Shown here: piece by piece, positions 1-8,573 of the stretch
How positions within the stretch are numbered: the stretch's first letter is position 1
Layout: every line of letters starts with the position of its first letter
Assembly: GCA_964436235.1 (NCBI GenBank)
Contig: CAYTCW010000002.1
Location: 33,325-97,324, forward strand
Direction: 5' to 3'
DNA length: 64,000 nt
DNA from: UBA9980 sp964436235
Lineage (GTDB): Bacteria > Muiribacteriota > UBA9980
Made by a program: the position numbers and the translations under genes
Notes under the pieces: model-generated
What the model saw: the letters and a program-made list of their open reading frames with translations, nothing else
The model's database searches: none
What the model was told of the DNA's origin: nothing

Positions 1-393
1 GACAATATAGAAGACGATTTTCATTCGCTTGGAAGAAAAATGGTATCCATATTTCTTAAATCGGCCGGCTACGAAATTTGCGATCTTGGAAATGACGTTC
101 CGGCAGTTGATTTTATAGATAAAGCTATTGAAATCGGAGCCTGTTTCGTAGGCGTATCGGCTATGATGTATTCTACCGCCATGAATATCAAAAAAATTAG
201 AGACGAGCTCGATAAACGCGGGCTTTGCGATAAAATAAAACTGATCGCGGGCGGCGCGGTTTTTCGCATCAGGCCGGAGTTAGTAAGTGAAGTCGGGGCC
301 GATGCGACCGCGGCGAATGCTATAATAGCTCCCGCGGTGTTTGATAAATTACTAAAGGATATTAAAGCCACAGGAGGCCCTTATCATGAATAG
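1..393 (+). CDS. Corrinoid (B12-binding) protein of a methyltransferase system, 5' end outside the window
   Basis: This is the C-terminal cobalamin-binding domain of an MtaC/MttC-type corrinoid protein, which carries methyl groups between a substrate methyltransferase and an acceptor methyltransferase. The open frame runs in from base 1, so the N-terminal helical domain lies upstream. The cobalt-ligand motif D-x-H-x-x-G is intact (DFHSLG, encoded at about 16-33), and the GVSAMMYSTAMNIKKI and GGAVF segments fit the Rossmann-like B12 fold. The gene ends with TAG at 391-393 and overlaps the next gene by 8 bp. An internal ATG at 40 is not the start because the motif lies upstream of it. The family is clear; the methyl substrate is unknown because the substrate-specific methyltransferase is not in the window. 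Confidence 0.88.
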   Translation, partial: DNIEDDFHSLGRKMVSIFLKSAGYEICDLGNDVPAVDFIDKAIEIGACFVGVSAMMYSTAMNIKKIRDELDKRGLCDKIKLIAGGAVFRIRPELVSEVGADATAANAIIAPAVFDKLLKDIKATGGPYHE

Positions 394-1411
394 TCTTGAA
401 AGAGTGCTGGCTGCGGTTTCCGGCGGCGCTTCCGACCGGCCGGCGGTTTCGTTGACTTTATCGCTTTACGGCTCTAAATTAACGGGATGTCCTTTATTCG
501 AATTTTATAATAATCCCGATAGATATGTCGAAGGCCAGCTTGCCGTGAAGGAACGGTTCGGCGTGGATATTTTATTCACTCCTTTCGTATTGACTTCGAT
601 AGCCGAGGCTTTCGGAAGCCAAGTCAAATACTTTACTTCAAGCCCGCCTAATATGATAAAACCGGCCGCTACTTCTATTGAAGAATTCCTTAAAATTGAT
701 ATGGCTGCGGTTGAAGATCATCCCAGAATAAATTTTCTCATTGAATCATCCCGTAAACTCGCCGCCGCCCGTGCCTCAGATACGGCCGTAGCCGCGATAT
801 TTTTGAGTCCGGTAGATCTGGTTCCGCTTGCGATGGGAATAGAAGCCTGGCTTGAAACTATTTTATTTAACGAATCGGCGGCTGAAAAGATAATAACTTC
901 CATGAGCCGGTTTTTTGTGGAAACCGTTAATTCTTTTTTTTCTGCCGGCGTTCATTTTGTGGCGCTTCCGGCGGTTTTTTGCAATCCGATGATCGTCACT
1001 TCAAGAATAATCGAACAAATAGCTCTGCCCTATATGAAAGCGGCTTTCTCCGAAGTTAAAGGCCCCGTTATTTTGCATCACGCCGGAGCGCCTATGAATG
1101 AATTTATAGAATCGCTGCTTTTGCTTCCTAACGTAATCGGTTTTGCCGTCGATCAAAGCGATGAATTAAGCGTTTCAAGAAATAAAATGGGAAACGAAAA
1201 AGTATTGCTCGGCAATATTGACGGCCCTACTTTGAACAGAAAAACTCCGGAACGGATACATAGATTTTGCGAAAACATTTTACAAGACCGTAAATGCGAT
1301 CCCCATTTCGTTCTGGCTTCGTCGGGGGCCGATATACCGCTGAGCACGCCCGAGCAAAATATCGACGCCGTGATAGAAACGGTTAAAAGGCGCGCCGTTA
1401 AATATGATTGA
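386..1411 (+). CDS. Uroporphyrinogen decarboxylase-fold (URO-D/MtaA-like) protein
   Basis: At 341 residues this matches the length and layout of the MtaA/MtbA/CmuA branch of the URO-D superfamily. It has the N-terminal RVLAAVSGG start and the central GNIDGP and STPEQNID segments. Members next to corrinoid proteins normally move the methyl group from corrinoid to coenzyme M or another thiol, using zinc held by an H-x-C motif and a later cysteine. Here H-x-C reads H-H-A, and the C-terminal cysteine position in LASSGADIP is also not cysteine, so the canonical zinc site is absent. A clear Shine-Dalgarno (GGAGG) precedes ATG 386. The stop is TGA, and the next gene begins inside this one (8-bp overlap). 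Methyl transfer is inferred from context; a non-zinc or tetrahydrofolate-linked role is possible. Confidence 0.82.
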   Translation: MNSLERVLAAVSGGASDRPAVSLTLSLYGSKLTGCPLFEFYNNPDRYVEGQLAVKERFGVDILFTPFVLTSIAEAFGSQVKYFTSSPPNMIKPAATSIEEFLKIDMAAVEDHPRINFLIESSRKLAAARASDTAVAAIFLSPVDLVPLAMGIEAWLETILFNESAAEKIITSMSRFFVETVNSFFSAGVHFVALPAVFCNPMIVTSRIIEQIALPYMKAAFSEVKGPVILHHAGAPMNEFIESLLLLPNVIGFAVDQSDELSVSRNKMGNEKVLLGNIDGPTLNRKTPERIHRFCENILQDRKCDPHFVLASSGADIPLSTPEQNIDAVIETVKRRAVKYD

Positions 1412-1754
1412 TAATTCAAGCGTTACTGATAATATTACGGTTATAGCATGTTCTATTTTTAAAAAAGAGATAGAAAAATTGCAAAAAGACGATAAATTAA
1501 AAATGCCGGTTATTTATTTAGATTCCATGCTGCACATGTTTCCTGATAAATTACATGAGAGCGTTGATGATTTAATTAAAGCCGAATCGGAGGCCGGCCG
1601 CAAAATACTTTTAATTTACGGTGAATGCAGCGCTTTTATGAATTCATACGCCTTTCGGCATGATGTGGCGAGGGTAAAGGGAATCAACTGCGTCGAGATT
1701 TTTCTTGGAAAAGAAAAATATCGCTCTTTAAGAAAAGAAGGCGCTTTTTTTTAA
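1404..1754 (+). CDS. DUF1638-type protein, N-terminal part (gene split by in-frame TAA)
   Basis: The 116-residue product has the features of DUF1638 proteins, which sit beside corrinoid methyltransferase genes and have no proven biochemical role: an early AC-(S)-IFK-E segment, the LDSMLHMFPDKL stretch, and YGECS near the middle. The family is normally about twice this length. The missing half lies directly downstream in the same reading frame, separated by a single TAA at 1752-1754 after a run of eight T. ATG 1404 overlaps the URO-D gene by 8 bp, so translation is probably coupled. Either the gene is a nonsense mutant, or the two halves are made separately by termination and restart at TAAATG, or the TAA is a sequence error. 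Confidence 0.7.
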   Translation: MIDNSSVTDNITVIACSIFKKEIEKLQKDDKLKMPVIYLDSMLHMFPDKLHESVDDLIKAESEAGRKILLIYGECSAFMNSYAFRHDVARVKGINCVEIFLGKEKYRSLRKEGAFF

Positions 1755-2009
1755 ATGCCTGAGTGGACTCTGCGCTGGAAGGAAATATTTCAAAATGAAT
1801 TAGGCTTGAACGCAGAAAACGCGAAGAGTTTTATGCGCGAAATGCACACTAAAATTATCTACGTCGATACCTCGGTAATTCCGGTTCCATACGAAACTTT
1901 AGTAGAAATATCCGATTACAGCGGATTAAATCACGAAATAATTAAAATAACGCTTGATAATTTTATAAATGGCGTTAATGAGTCCGCCGGAGAAATTATA
2001 AATGACTGA
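1755..2009 (+). CDS. DUF1638-type protein, C-terminal part
   Basis: The 84-residue product begins at an ATG directly after the TAA of the preceding frame and lies in the same reading frame. MPEWTLRWKEIF followed by ETLVEISDYSGL resembles the C-terminal half of DUF1638 proteins, so the two pieces together make one normal-length protein. There is no Shine-Dalgarno of its own, only the T-run and the stop codon, so expression would need reinitiation or readthrough. It ends with TGA and overlaps the histidine kinase gene by 8 bp. If the halves fold together they could act as a two-chain protein. Confidence 0.62.
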   Translation: MPEWTLRWKEIFQNELGLNAENAKSFMREMHTKIIYVDTSVIPVPYETLVEISDYSGLNHEIIKITLDNFINGVNESAGEIIND

Positions 2010-3753
2010 TTATAACGAAGAACATAAAATAATAAATGAAAAAGCCGCTAATTATTTTTTAATGCAGGATATTCTCGAAGAGATTCTGGCAAAAGCGGAT
2101 AATCCGAAAATGCTTTCCGAATATATTACTTGTCAAATGAGAGAACTTCTAAGCGGGCGTATAGTAGCGCTTGTTGAATGCGTTAAAAATTCAGGCGGCC
2201 ATAATCATCGTATTATAAGCGTTTGTCCCGAGCGTAAAAGGGCCGAAGTAAACTGCGCCGAATTTGAAGACCTTGCGCAGATAAGTCATAACATCGATCG
2301 CGCCGAATTATGGGGATATGACTGCGGCCCGCAGGAGGCCAGCTCTATTTTAAAATTAAAAAATTGGGGCGCCTCCATAGTAATGCCGTTGATATTTGGT
2401 AAAGACAGATATGGCGCTTTATTCGTATTCGACGTAACCGATCTGACCAATGCGCAGTCTCAAATAGATATGATGCAGACTTTAAATAACGCGATAGCCC
2501 TTATTCTTAAAAACTCGCTCCAATACGAAAACCTTGAAAATATAGTAGAAGAACGCACCCGTGAGATTTCGGAGAAGGAAAGGCAGTTCCGCACCTTAGC
2601 TCAGGCCTCGCCCGTCGGTATAACTACGGTCAATATGGACGGAGTGATTACTTTCGCTAACAACCGCGCCGAAAAAATTTTAGGGCTTACCGTAGATGAA
2701 ATCAGCGGAAAAAAATATAATTCGCCTTCGTGGCAAATCAGCGATATGGAAGGCAGGCCCATAGATGACGCCCAACTTCCTTTTGCGCGGGTAATTTCGT
2801 CAAAAGCGCCTGTAAATGATTGCCAGCACGCCATTAAATTGCATGACGGCTCCGTTAAATATATTTCAATTAACGGCGCGCCTTTATTTAACGAATATGG
2901 TCAGATAAGCGAAGTTATTTTTGCCATTGAAGATATCAGTGAGCGAAAAAAACTTGAAATTAATTTGATAAAGGCTAAGGAAAAAGCGGAGGCCGCAAGC
3001 GACGCTAAGAGCGTATTTTTAAATAATATGAGCCATGAGCTGCGCACGCCTATGAACGGAATAATAGGATTCAGCGATCTTTTGGCTTTTACCGGCTTAG
3101 ATGAGCAGCAGCTTGAATTTAATGAAATGATTAAAATTTCTTCGACTCATTTATTAGCTCTGATAAATAATATTCTCGATTTTTCGAATATCGAATCGAT
3201 GAAATTAATTTTAGATAAAAAGCGGTTTAATATTTTAGATGTTGTGGTAAAATCAAAAAATTTAATTAAAAATTTATTAAGTGATAAAAATATTAACTTG
3301 ATTTATGAAATAGACGCCGGAATTAATTATGAAGTCATCGGCGATCAGTTAAGGTTTAAGCAGGTTTTACTCAATTTATTGAGTAACGCCGTTAAATTCA
3401 GCCAGCCGGGTAAAAAAATAAAAGTTAAACTTTCACAAAAGAGTTTGATTGGAAATAAAGCCGAAATAGTTTTATCGGTAGCCGATGAAGGAATAGGCAT
3501 AGCCGAAGATAGAATACATGAAATATTCGAACAATTTCACCAGCTCGACGAATCGCTGACGAAGCAATACGGCGGCGCGGGCCTCGGCTTATCGATAGTT
3601 AAAGGCCTCGTAACGCTTATGGGGGGAACCGTTTCGGTAAAAAGCGAACCCGGTAAGGGAAGCGAATTTATCATTGAAACGCCGTTTGAAATAAGTAGAA
3701 AAACCGGCGATTATAAATTCAATTTGAATCAAAGAAAATTACTCCGCATATAG
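2002..3753 (+). CDS. Sensor histidine kinase (GAF-like, PAS, HisKA, HATPase)
   Basis: This 583-residue kinase has no membrane segment, so it is probably cytoplasmic. An N-terminal GAF-like region (about 20-180) leads through a coiled coil (residues ~180-205) to a PAS domain with a PAC tail (about 205-325). The dimerisation box has phosphoacceptor His345 in MSHELRTP. The ATPase domain shows the N box (LLNLLSNAVKFS), the G1 box (DEGIGI) and the G2 box (GGAGLGLSI). There is no receiver domain, so a separate response regulator is needed, and none is nearby. The start lies inside the preceding gene with GGAG upstream, so it shares the corrinoid operon. That context suggests it senses a methyl-donor or redox cue, which is inference. 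Its 3' end overlaps the convergent UbiA gene by 35 bp. Confidence 0.93.
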   Translation: MTDYNEEHKIINEKAANYFLMQDILEEILAKADNPKMLSEYITCQMRELLSGRIVALVECVKNSGGHNHRIISVCPERKRAEVNCAEFEDLAQISHNIDRAELWGYDCGPQEASSILKLKNWGASIVMPLIFGKDRYGALFVFDVTDLTNAQSQIDMMQTLNNAIALILKNSLQYENLENIVEERTREISEKERQFRTLAQASPVGITTVNMDGVITFANNRAEKILGLTVDEISGKKYNSPSWQISDMEGRPIDDAQLPFARVISSKAPVNDCQHAIKLHDGSVKYISINGAPLFNEYGQISEVIFAIEDISERKKLEINLIKAKEKAEAASDAKSVFLNNMSHELRTPMNGIIGFSDLLAFTGLDEQQLEFNEMIKISSTHLLALINNILDFSNIESMKLILDKKRFNILDVVVKSKNLIKNLLSDKNINLIYEIDAGINYEVIGDQLRFKQVLLNLLSNAVKFSQPGKKIKVKLSQKSLIGNKAEIVLSVADEGIGIAEDRIHEIFEQFHQLDESLTKQYGGAGLGLSIVKGLVTLMGGTVSVKSEPGKGSEFIIETPFEISRKTGDYKFNLNQRKLLRI

Positions 3754-4660
3754 TTATGGCAAAATGGTAGGCCACTAAATAAAATGAAACGGCGCCTCTG
3801 TAAAATTTTGCATTAAAATCTGAAGGCTTTCTGCTGTAAACCATTCCGGCGCAAATAACTAAAAAAGATATAAGCGCGGCGCTTAATAACATGGGCATAA
3901 AGTTTATTATTTTAGCGCCGGCCGCCTGGTTTATTTTACCGGCGCAAAGATAGAGCATTAAAAAAGCGAAAAATATATTTACCGATAGCAGCGCGAAGGC
4001 GCCGAACGGCGAAAGCCTGAGCGAGTAAGAATCCACTCCGTCGCGTTCTTCTTTTATGGAAAATGTCTTACGGCCGAATTCAAAAACGTTGAATACGAAC
4101 CAGTTTCCAAGCGCAACTAACAGGTAGGCCGCCGGGATGACCGTAATATCGGCGTTATTTAATATAGAATAAATTAAAAGCCCGAGCATCGAGGCTGAAA
4201 AAGTATGCGTGGCGGCGTATAATTCCATTTTAGGCCGCATCCAGTCGCCTATGAAAAATTCCTGGCGCATTATTAAAGTAAAAGCTAAAACGAGCGCGTA
4301 GGTGGAAAAGATTTTAAAGCCGAGCGCCGCCGAAAGCGCTATTTCAGCTATGATGCATATTAAAATACCAGCGCCGAATTCGTTAATGGTCAAAACGCCG
4401 CGCGGAAGAGGGCGTTCTTTATTGACGAGCCTGTCGGTTTCATAATCTTTTATATCGTCGAAGAGCCGCATATGAAAAAAAACGAGCCATATTAGCGTAA
4501 AACCGCCGAATAAATAAAGCGGGCGCGCGCTGATATCGAAGGGATTTACGGCATAAGCCATAGCGGCATTAGCCGAGGCGAAGGCGAATATCATAATAGT
4601 GTGACTTACGGGTTCGAAGCGTTCCTTAACGAAAGTGAACCATCTTGAAATTAAATTCAT
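3719..4660 (-). CDS. UbiA-family prenyltransferase
   Basis: This 313-residue polytopic membrane protein has the UbiA aspartate-rich motif DDIKDYETD at residues 68-76, which binds Mg-prenyl diphosphate, followed by the typical KERPLPRG loop. The second polar motif appears around FEFGRKTF, and about eight or nine hydrophobic helices can be traced. Family members attach prenyl chains to aromatic rings, sugars or glycerol-type acceptors in quinone, heme or lipid synthesis. The acceptor cannot be told from this sequence, and no quinone genes are near. It is the last gene of a leftward group, and its stop codon lies within the 3' end of the convergent histidine kinase gene. Confidence 0.86.
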   Translation of the reverse strand: MNLISRWFTFVKERFEPVSHTIMIFAFASANAAMAYAVNPFDISARPLYLFGGFTLIWLVFFHMRLFDDIKDYETDRLVNKERPLPRGVLTINEFGAGILICIIAEIALSAALGFKIFSTYALVLAFTLIMRQEFFIGDWMRPKMELYAATHTFSASMLGLLIYSILNNADITVIPAAYLLVALGNWFVFNVFEFGRKTFSIKEERDGVDSYSLRLSPFGAFALLSVNIFFAFLMLYLCAGKINQAAGAKIINFMPMLLSAALISFLVICAGMVYSRKPSDFNAKFYRGAVSFYLVAYHFAITICGVIFFDSN

Positions 4661-4738
4661 AAATTACCATTCCTGACGCTTTAAATATTTTAAACACTTT
4701 GCATATTTTAACCTGTCGATCGTTATTTTATTTAATAT

Positions 4739-5776
4739 CTACCATTTATAATTGACGAAATCGCCTATTTTAGGCGGATGTATTTCGTGGAGTTCGGTAT
4801 TAGGGCGAAATTCCACTAAAGACGAGATATCTTCATGTTTTAAAATTGTGGCCTGACCTTTAAATATAGGTTTTTTTCCCCGCGAGTAAACGTTGAAAAC
4901 ATCTCCTACATTTGCGTGGTGGTCGAAACCTATATTTATGTAAATATCGTTAGTATTTCTTACTTCTACTATATTGCCGACTAAAAACATTTTGTACCAT
5001 TCAAAATAAGCGTAAACGAAAGACTGTAAAGATATTAAAATCGTTGCGAGAACGAAAGCTAATTGCAGTACTGGAAATACATATGAATTAAGGCTGTTAA
5101 CGAAAGGCGTGTATCCGAAAATTTGCGACAGGTTGATATTACTGACCGTCCATTGGTTGATGGCGCCCCGGTTTATATACATGTAGTAAAAAGCGTACTG
5201 CAGGGCAAAACGGATAACGGCTTTTGGAAATCTTCTGGCTAAAAGAAGTCCGAGCCCCCAGGCGGGAATGGATACAAGGCCCATAAGCAGCGGAAAAAAG
5301 TAATTCGTCGGCGCCGCTTTCATGGTTTCAACGAAGAGGTCTCTGTAGTCGCCTTCTGTTTCAAGTTTTAATTTATCTTCCTGCGCTTTTTTTTCGCGCT
5401 CGGCCGCGGCTTCAGCGGCCGCTTTGCGGCGTTCGGTTTCTTCCTGTTCGATTATAGCCGTGTAGAGGTCTTTTTGCGGAAGTTCGTTCATTATTTTTTT
5501 ATAATCGACGCCTGCTTTAGCCGATATGTTTTTTATTAATTCAAATACTTTAGCCGGCGCGTATGCTCCGCATTTAGGAAGTTCGTCGGCCGCCTCGTCT
5601 AAATTATCGTTTTGCAGATAGGCGCATGACAGGTAATAATGACCTTTTTCGGTCAGGTCCGCCCCGGCGCCGTCTTTAAGTGCTTCGCGCAGCGTGATTA
5701 TAGCTTTAGGTATATTGTTTTGATTGTAAAACGAAATTCCTTCTTCGATTTTAGCGTCGATTTCGGGATTACTCAA
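4739..5776 (-). CDS. TPR-containing membrane protein of unknown function
   Basis: The 345-residue product starts with two or three TPR-like helical pairs (residues 1-90). A charged, Ala/Glu-rich coiled coil follows (about 105-145), then three hydrophobic segments (about 155-260). A compact C-terminal domain (about 270-345) contains IGFDHHANVGDVFNVYSRGKKP and ends IGDFVNYKW. The arrangement suggests a membrane-anchored scaffold whose ends both lie in the cytoplasm or periplasm. I do not recognise a named family. It lies 60 bp after the Ycf46-type ATPase gene and 78 bp before UbiA on the same strand, so co-transcription is likely. Confidence 0.7.
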   Translation of the reverse strand: MSNPEIDAKIEEGISFYNQNNIPKAIITLREALKDGAGADLTEKGHYYLSCAYLQNDNLDEAADELPKCGAYAPAKVFELIKNISAKAGVDYKKIMNELPQKDLYTAIIEQEETERRKAAAEAAAEREKKAQEDKLKLETEGDYRDLFVETMKAAPTNYFFPLLMGLVSIPAWGLGLLLARRFPKAVIRFALQYAFYYMYINRGAINQWTVSNINLSQIFGYTPFVNSLNSYVFPVLQLAFVLATILISLQSFVYAYFEWYKMFLVGNIVEVRNTNDIYINIGFDHHANVGDVFNVYSRGKKPIFKGQATILKHEDISSLVEFRPNTELHEIHPPKIGDFVNYKW

Positions 5777-5835
5777 TTTATTTCACTCCATTTTATACAT
5801 TAAATTTATTTAAGTATATTTAACCGTATTTTATT

Positions 5836-7347
5836 TTAAGATGAAGGGCGGGCGCGTAATTTGGCCCATTGTCTTAAATATTCTATTTTTTCGCGCATGG
5901 TTTGAGATAGCGGAACCGTTTCCTGCAGGGCTTTAGCAATATCCGAGGTCTGGATGTCGCGGTTTTCGTAAAATGCGTCGTACATCGATGAAATTATAGC
6001 CTGTTCGATTTCCGCGCCGGAAAAACCTTCGCTGAGGCTCACTAATTCGCCTATGTGATAGGCGGCCGCGTCGCGTTTGCGCTTGGATATATGTATATTG
6101 AATATGGCGGCGCGTTCCGATTCGGTCGGCAGGTCAACGAAAAATATCTCGTCGAAGCGGCCTTTTCTTAATAACTCGGGCGGCAGGTTTTCGATGGAAT
6201 TAGCCGTGGCTATAACGAAAACCGGCGCCGTTTTTTCCTGGAGCCAGGTTATAAACGATCCGAATATTCGCGTAGAAAGTCCGGAATCGCCTGAGCTGCC
6301 CCCGCCGGCGCCCGCGAATGCTTTTTCGATTTCGTCGAGCCATAAAATAGTTGGCGATAGCGCTTCAGCTACTCTCAGGGCTTTTCTGAGATTTTCTTCC
6401 GATTCGCCCACGTATTTACCGAATATATTTCCTACGTCGAATCTTAATAAAGGCAGCCGCCACAGCGAGGCTATACATTTTGAAACTAAACTTTTTCCGC
6501 AGCCCTGAACGCCAAGCAGAAGCAGTCCCTTAGGTTCGGGCAAGCCATACTGGCGGGCTTTTTCAGAAAAAGCGCCCGCGCGTTTTTTGAGCCACGTTTT
6601 AAGGCCGTTCAACCCGCCCACGTTCGAAAAATCTTCGTGAACCTCGAAGTATTCGAGCATTCCGGCTTTTCTTATGATCTGCTTTTTTTCGGAAATGATC
6701 AAGCCTAAGTCTTTTTCGTCGAACTGCCTGTCGTTGACTATAGCTTTAGCGAAAACGTTTTCCACTTCGCCGGCCGTCATTCCGAGGCAGGCCTTTATCA
6801 TTTTTTCTTTAAGGATCTCGTCTATATCGAATTTAAGATTATAATGCTTTTCAACGTTAGCAAGAGTGCGTTCTAATATTTCTTTTATGTCTTTATAATC
6901 GGGCAGGGGAAAATCCATTATTACGATATCTTTTTCGAGTTCGCGCGGAATGTGGAGCACCGACGATAAAATGAATAAAGTTTTAAAAGAGCCTCTGAGG
7001 GCTAAAAGCGTATCGCGAAGTTTCCGCCTTACCTGAAGAGGATTTTCGAGATACTGCTGAAACGGGTCTTCCATATAATAATGAAAGTCTTTCAATATGA
7101 AAAAGGCGCGGTCTTTGAACTCGATGATTTGTTCAAGCGCGTTTACGGGATTAGTGGTATCTTTGATAGCGGCGTTTCTTGTAATCGAATAAATGCCCTG
7201 CGTCGCCGACCAGATAAACAACTCTTTTTTAGACGCCTGCGCGAGTTTGGAAAGGGCCGTAATTACGCGTTCCTCTTCAAAGGATACTAAATAAATAAGA
7301 GGATAGCGGGATTTAACGAATATATCTATATCTTCGAGTATTTTCAT
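5836..7347 (-). CDS. AAA+ ATPase of the Ycf46 type
   Basis: This 503-residue protein has the length and two-part layout of Ycf46-like AAA proteins: an N-terminal degenerate P-loop-like domain (opening ILEDIDIFVKSRYPLIYLV) and a C-terminal FtsH/spastin-type AAA module. In the AAA module Walker A is GVQGCGKS (279-286), Walker B is ILWLDE (334-339), and the arginine-finger region is LLRKGRFDE (R394, R397). A helical lid domain follows. Such proteins remodel other proteins using ATP; in cyanobacteria Ycf46 has been linked to inorganic carbon regulation. There is no membrane segment or protease domain. Neighbours are a beta-propeller protein upstream and a TPR membrane protein downstream, which could be partners (inference). 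Confidence 0.88.
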   Translation of the reverse strand: MKILEDIDIFVKSRYPLIYLVSFEEERVITALSKLAQASKKELFIWSATQGIYSITRNAAIKDTTNPVNALEQIIEFKDRAFFILKDFHYYMEDPFQQYLENPLQVRRKLRDTLLALRGSFKTLFILSSVLHIPRELEKDIVIMDFPLPDYKDIKEILERTLANVEKHYNLKFDIDEILKEKMIKACLGMTAGEVENVFAKAIVNDRQFDEKDLGLIISEKKQIIRKAGMLEYFEVHEDFSNVGGLNGLKTWLKKRAGAFSEKARQYGLPEPKGLLLLGVQGCGKSLVSKCIASLWRLPLLRFDVGNIFGKYVGESEENLRKALRVAEALSPTILWLDEIEKAFAGAGGGSSGDSGLSTRIFGSFITWLQEKTAPVFVIATANSIENLPPELLRKGRFDEIFFVDLPTESERAAIFNIHISKRKRDAAAYHIGELVSLSEGFSGAEIEQAIISSMYDAFYENRDIQTSDIAKALQETVPLSQTMREKIEYLRQWAKLRARPSS

Positions 7348-7414
7348 ATATCACCATTAAACAAATGAATTAATTACTATTTTATTGCTTTACTATTTTA
7401 TACTTAACAAATTA

Positions 7415-8503
7415 TTATAATTCTATAAATTTTTCAAAATCGTTATCGATTTTATTATTTGAGCAGTCAGAACCGTCAGCGTCTCCGGATTTAAAATTAA
7501 TACTTGAATCGAGTTCTATAAATCCTGCGAAATCTTTTGATTTTTCTTCAACCGTTTTGCGCTCGCAGATTTTATACATCGATATCAGGCTCGAGTCTGA
7601 TAAAGTAAGTATCTGCCCGGCGCCTTCCGTTAAATAAATTTCTGAGACGCATGAAAGCGGCCTGTCGTAGAATACAGTATTTCCATTCGAATCTAAAACA
7701 TAGATATATCCGTCACTGCAGCCTACGGCGAAGTATTTGCCGTCTTCGGATATATCCGTGCATATCACGGGGCTTTTTAATTCATAATTGAATAATACCT
7801 TCTGTTCGCTGTGAAGGCATAAAACTTTATTATCGCTCGAGCCGGCAAAAATTATGCTGCCGTCGCGCGACATTGAAACCGAGCTCAATTTATCTTTTAT
7901 GCAGAATTGCCACAGGACGCTTCCGTACGCGTTCATGTAATAAACGTCGCCGGCGGTCGTAACTACGGTGAAGTTATTGGATAATTCGGGAGCATAAATA
8001 GAGGAAACGGCCCCTTTTGAATCTATAACGCCTTTATATTTTGGAACGGCGTTATAATCGGCTATAACTATTTTATTGCCTTCGTAGCATATTATAAAAC
8101 TTTTATTAATTTGAGATAGCGCGCCGTTTATGATGGGCGTCTGGATAGTTTTATGCCATAATCTGGAGCCGTCGGAGGCGATGCGCGATACGCTGTTATT
8201 TCCGAAAGCGAAGATTTCGCCGGTGGAATTATCCATATATGCGCATATTAACGGAGCGTTTAAATTGGTTGAGCGGATAACCTTGCCTTCTAATGAGTCT
8301 ATAAACGAAACTTCGCCCCGCCGGGAGGCGGTAACGGCATTTCTGGAATCGAATGAAAGAAAAACTGAACCGAGCGGCCCGTTTAAATTAGCCTTCCATA
8401 ATAGCTCGCAGGATAATTTGCGGGAAGACAGGCCGGATTTATTTTGCTGGCTGTTTGATAAAAAATCGTTCAATCGCGCACCGTTTATTAATTTATTAAC
8501 CAA
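7415..8503 (-). CDS. Beta-propeller (WD40/PQQ-like) repeat protein
   Basis: The 362-residue protein is built from repeated blades of about 40 residues, each with a hydrophobic strand, a turn of the type S-x-D-G-K/S and another strand (SISEDGKYFAVGCSDG, SMSRDGSIIFAGSSDN, VLDSNGNTVFY). About seven blades can be traced from residues 30 to 320, as expected for a closed propeller. The C-terminal tail is acidic. There is no signal peptide, so it is probably cytoplasmic and acts as a binding platform. The start appears to be TTG with no strong ribosome site, so the exact N-terminus is uncertain. It sits 67 bp upstream of the Ycf46-type ATPase gene. Confidence 0.78.
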   Translation of the reverse strand: MVNKLINGARLNDFLSNSQQNKSGLSSRKLSCELLWKANLNGPLGSVFLSFDSRNAVTASRRGEVSFIDSLEGKVIRSTNLNAPLICAYMDNSTGEIFAFGNNSVSRIASDGSRLWHKTIQTPIINGALSQINKSFIICYEGNKIVIADYNAVPKYKGVIDSKGAVSSIYAPELSNNFTVVTTAGDVYYMNAYGSVLWQFCIKDKLSSVSMSRDGSIIFAGSSDNKVLCLHSEQKVLFNYELKSPVICTDISEDGKYFAVGCSDGYIYVLDSNGNTVFYDRPLSCVSEIYLTEGAGQILTLSDSSLISMYKICERKTVEEKSKDFAGFIELDSSINFKSGDADGSDCSNNKIDNDFEKFIEL

Positions 8504-8573
8504 TTCAATAAAGAAACATTTTATTTTTTGAATATACTATAAACAATATATACTGATATATTTCCGATGAATT

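Noticed and set aside
1752..1754. Pyrrolysine or ribosomal slippage at the DUF1638 stop
   Set aside because: Pyrrolysine uses UAG, and this is UAA. The two halves are in the same phase, so a one-base slip in the T8 run would not join them.
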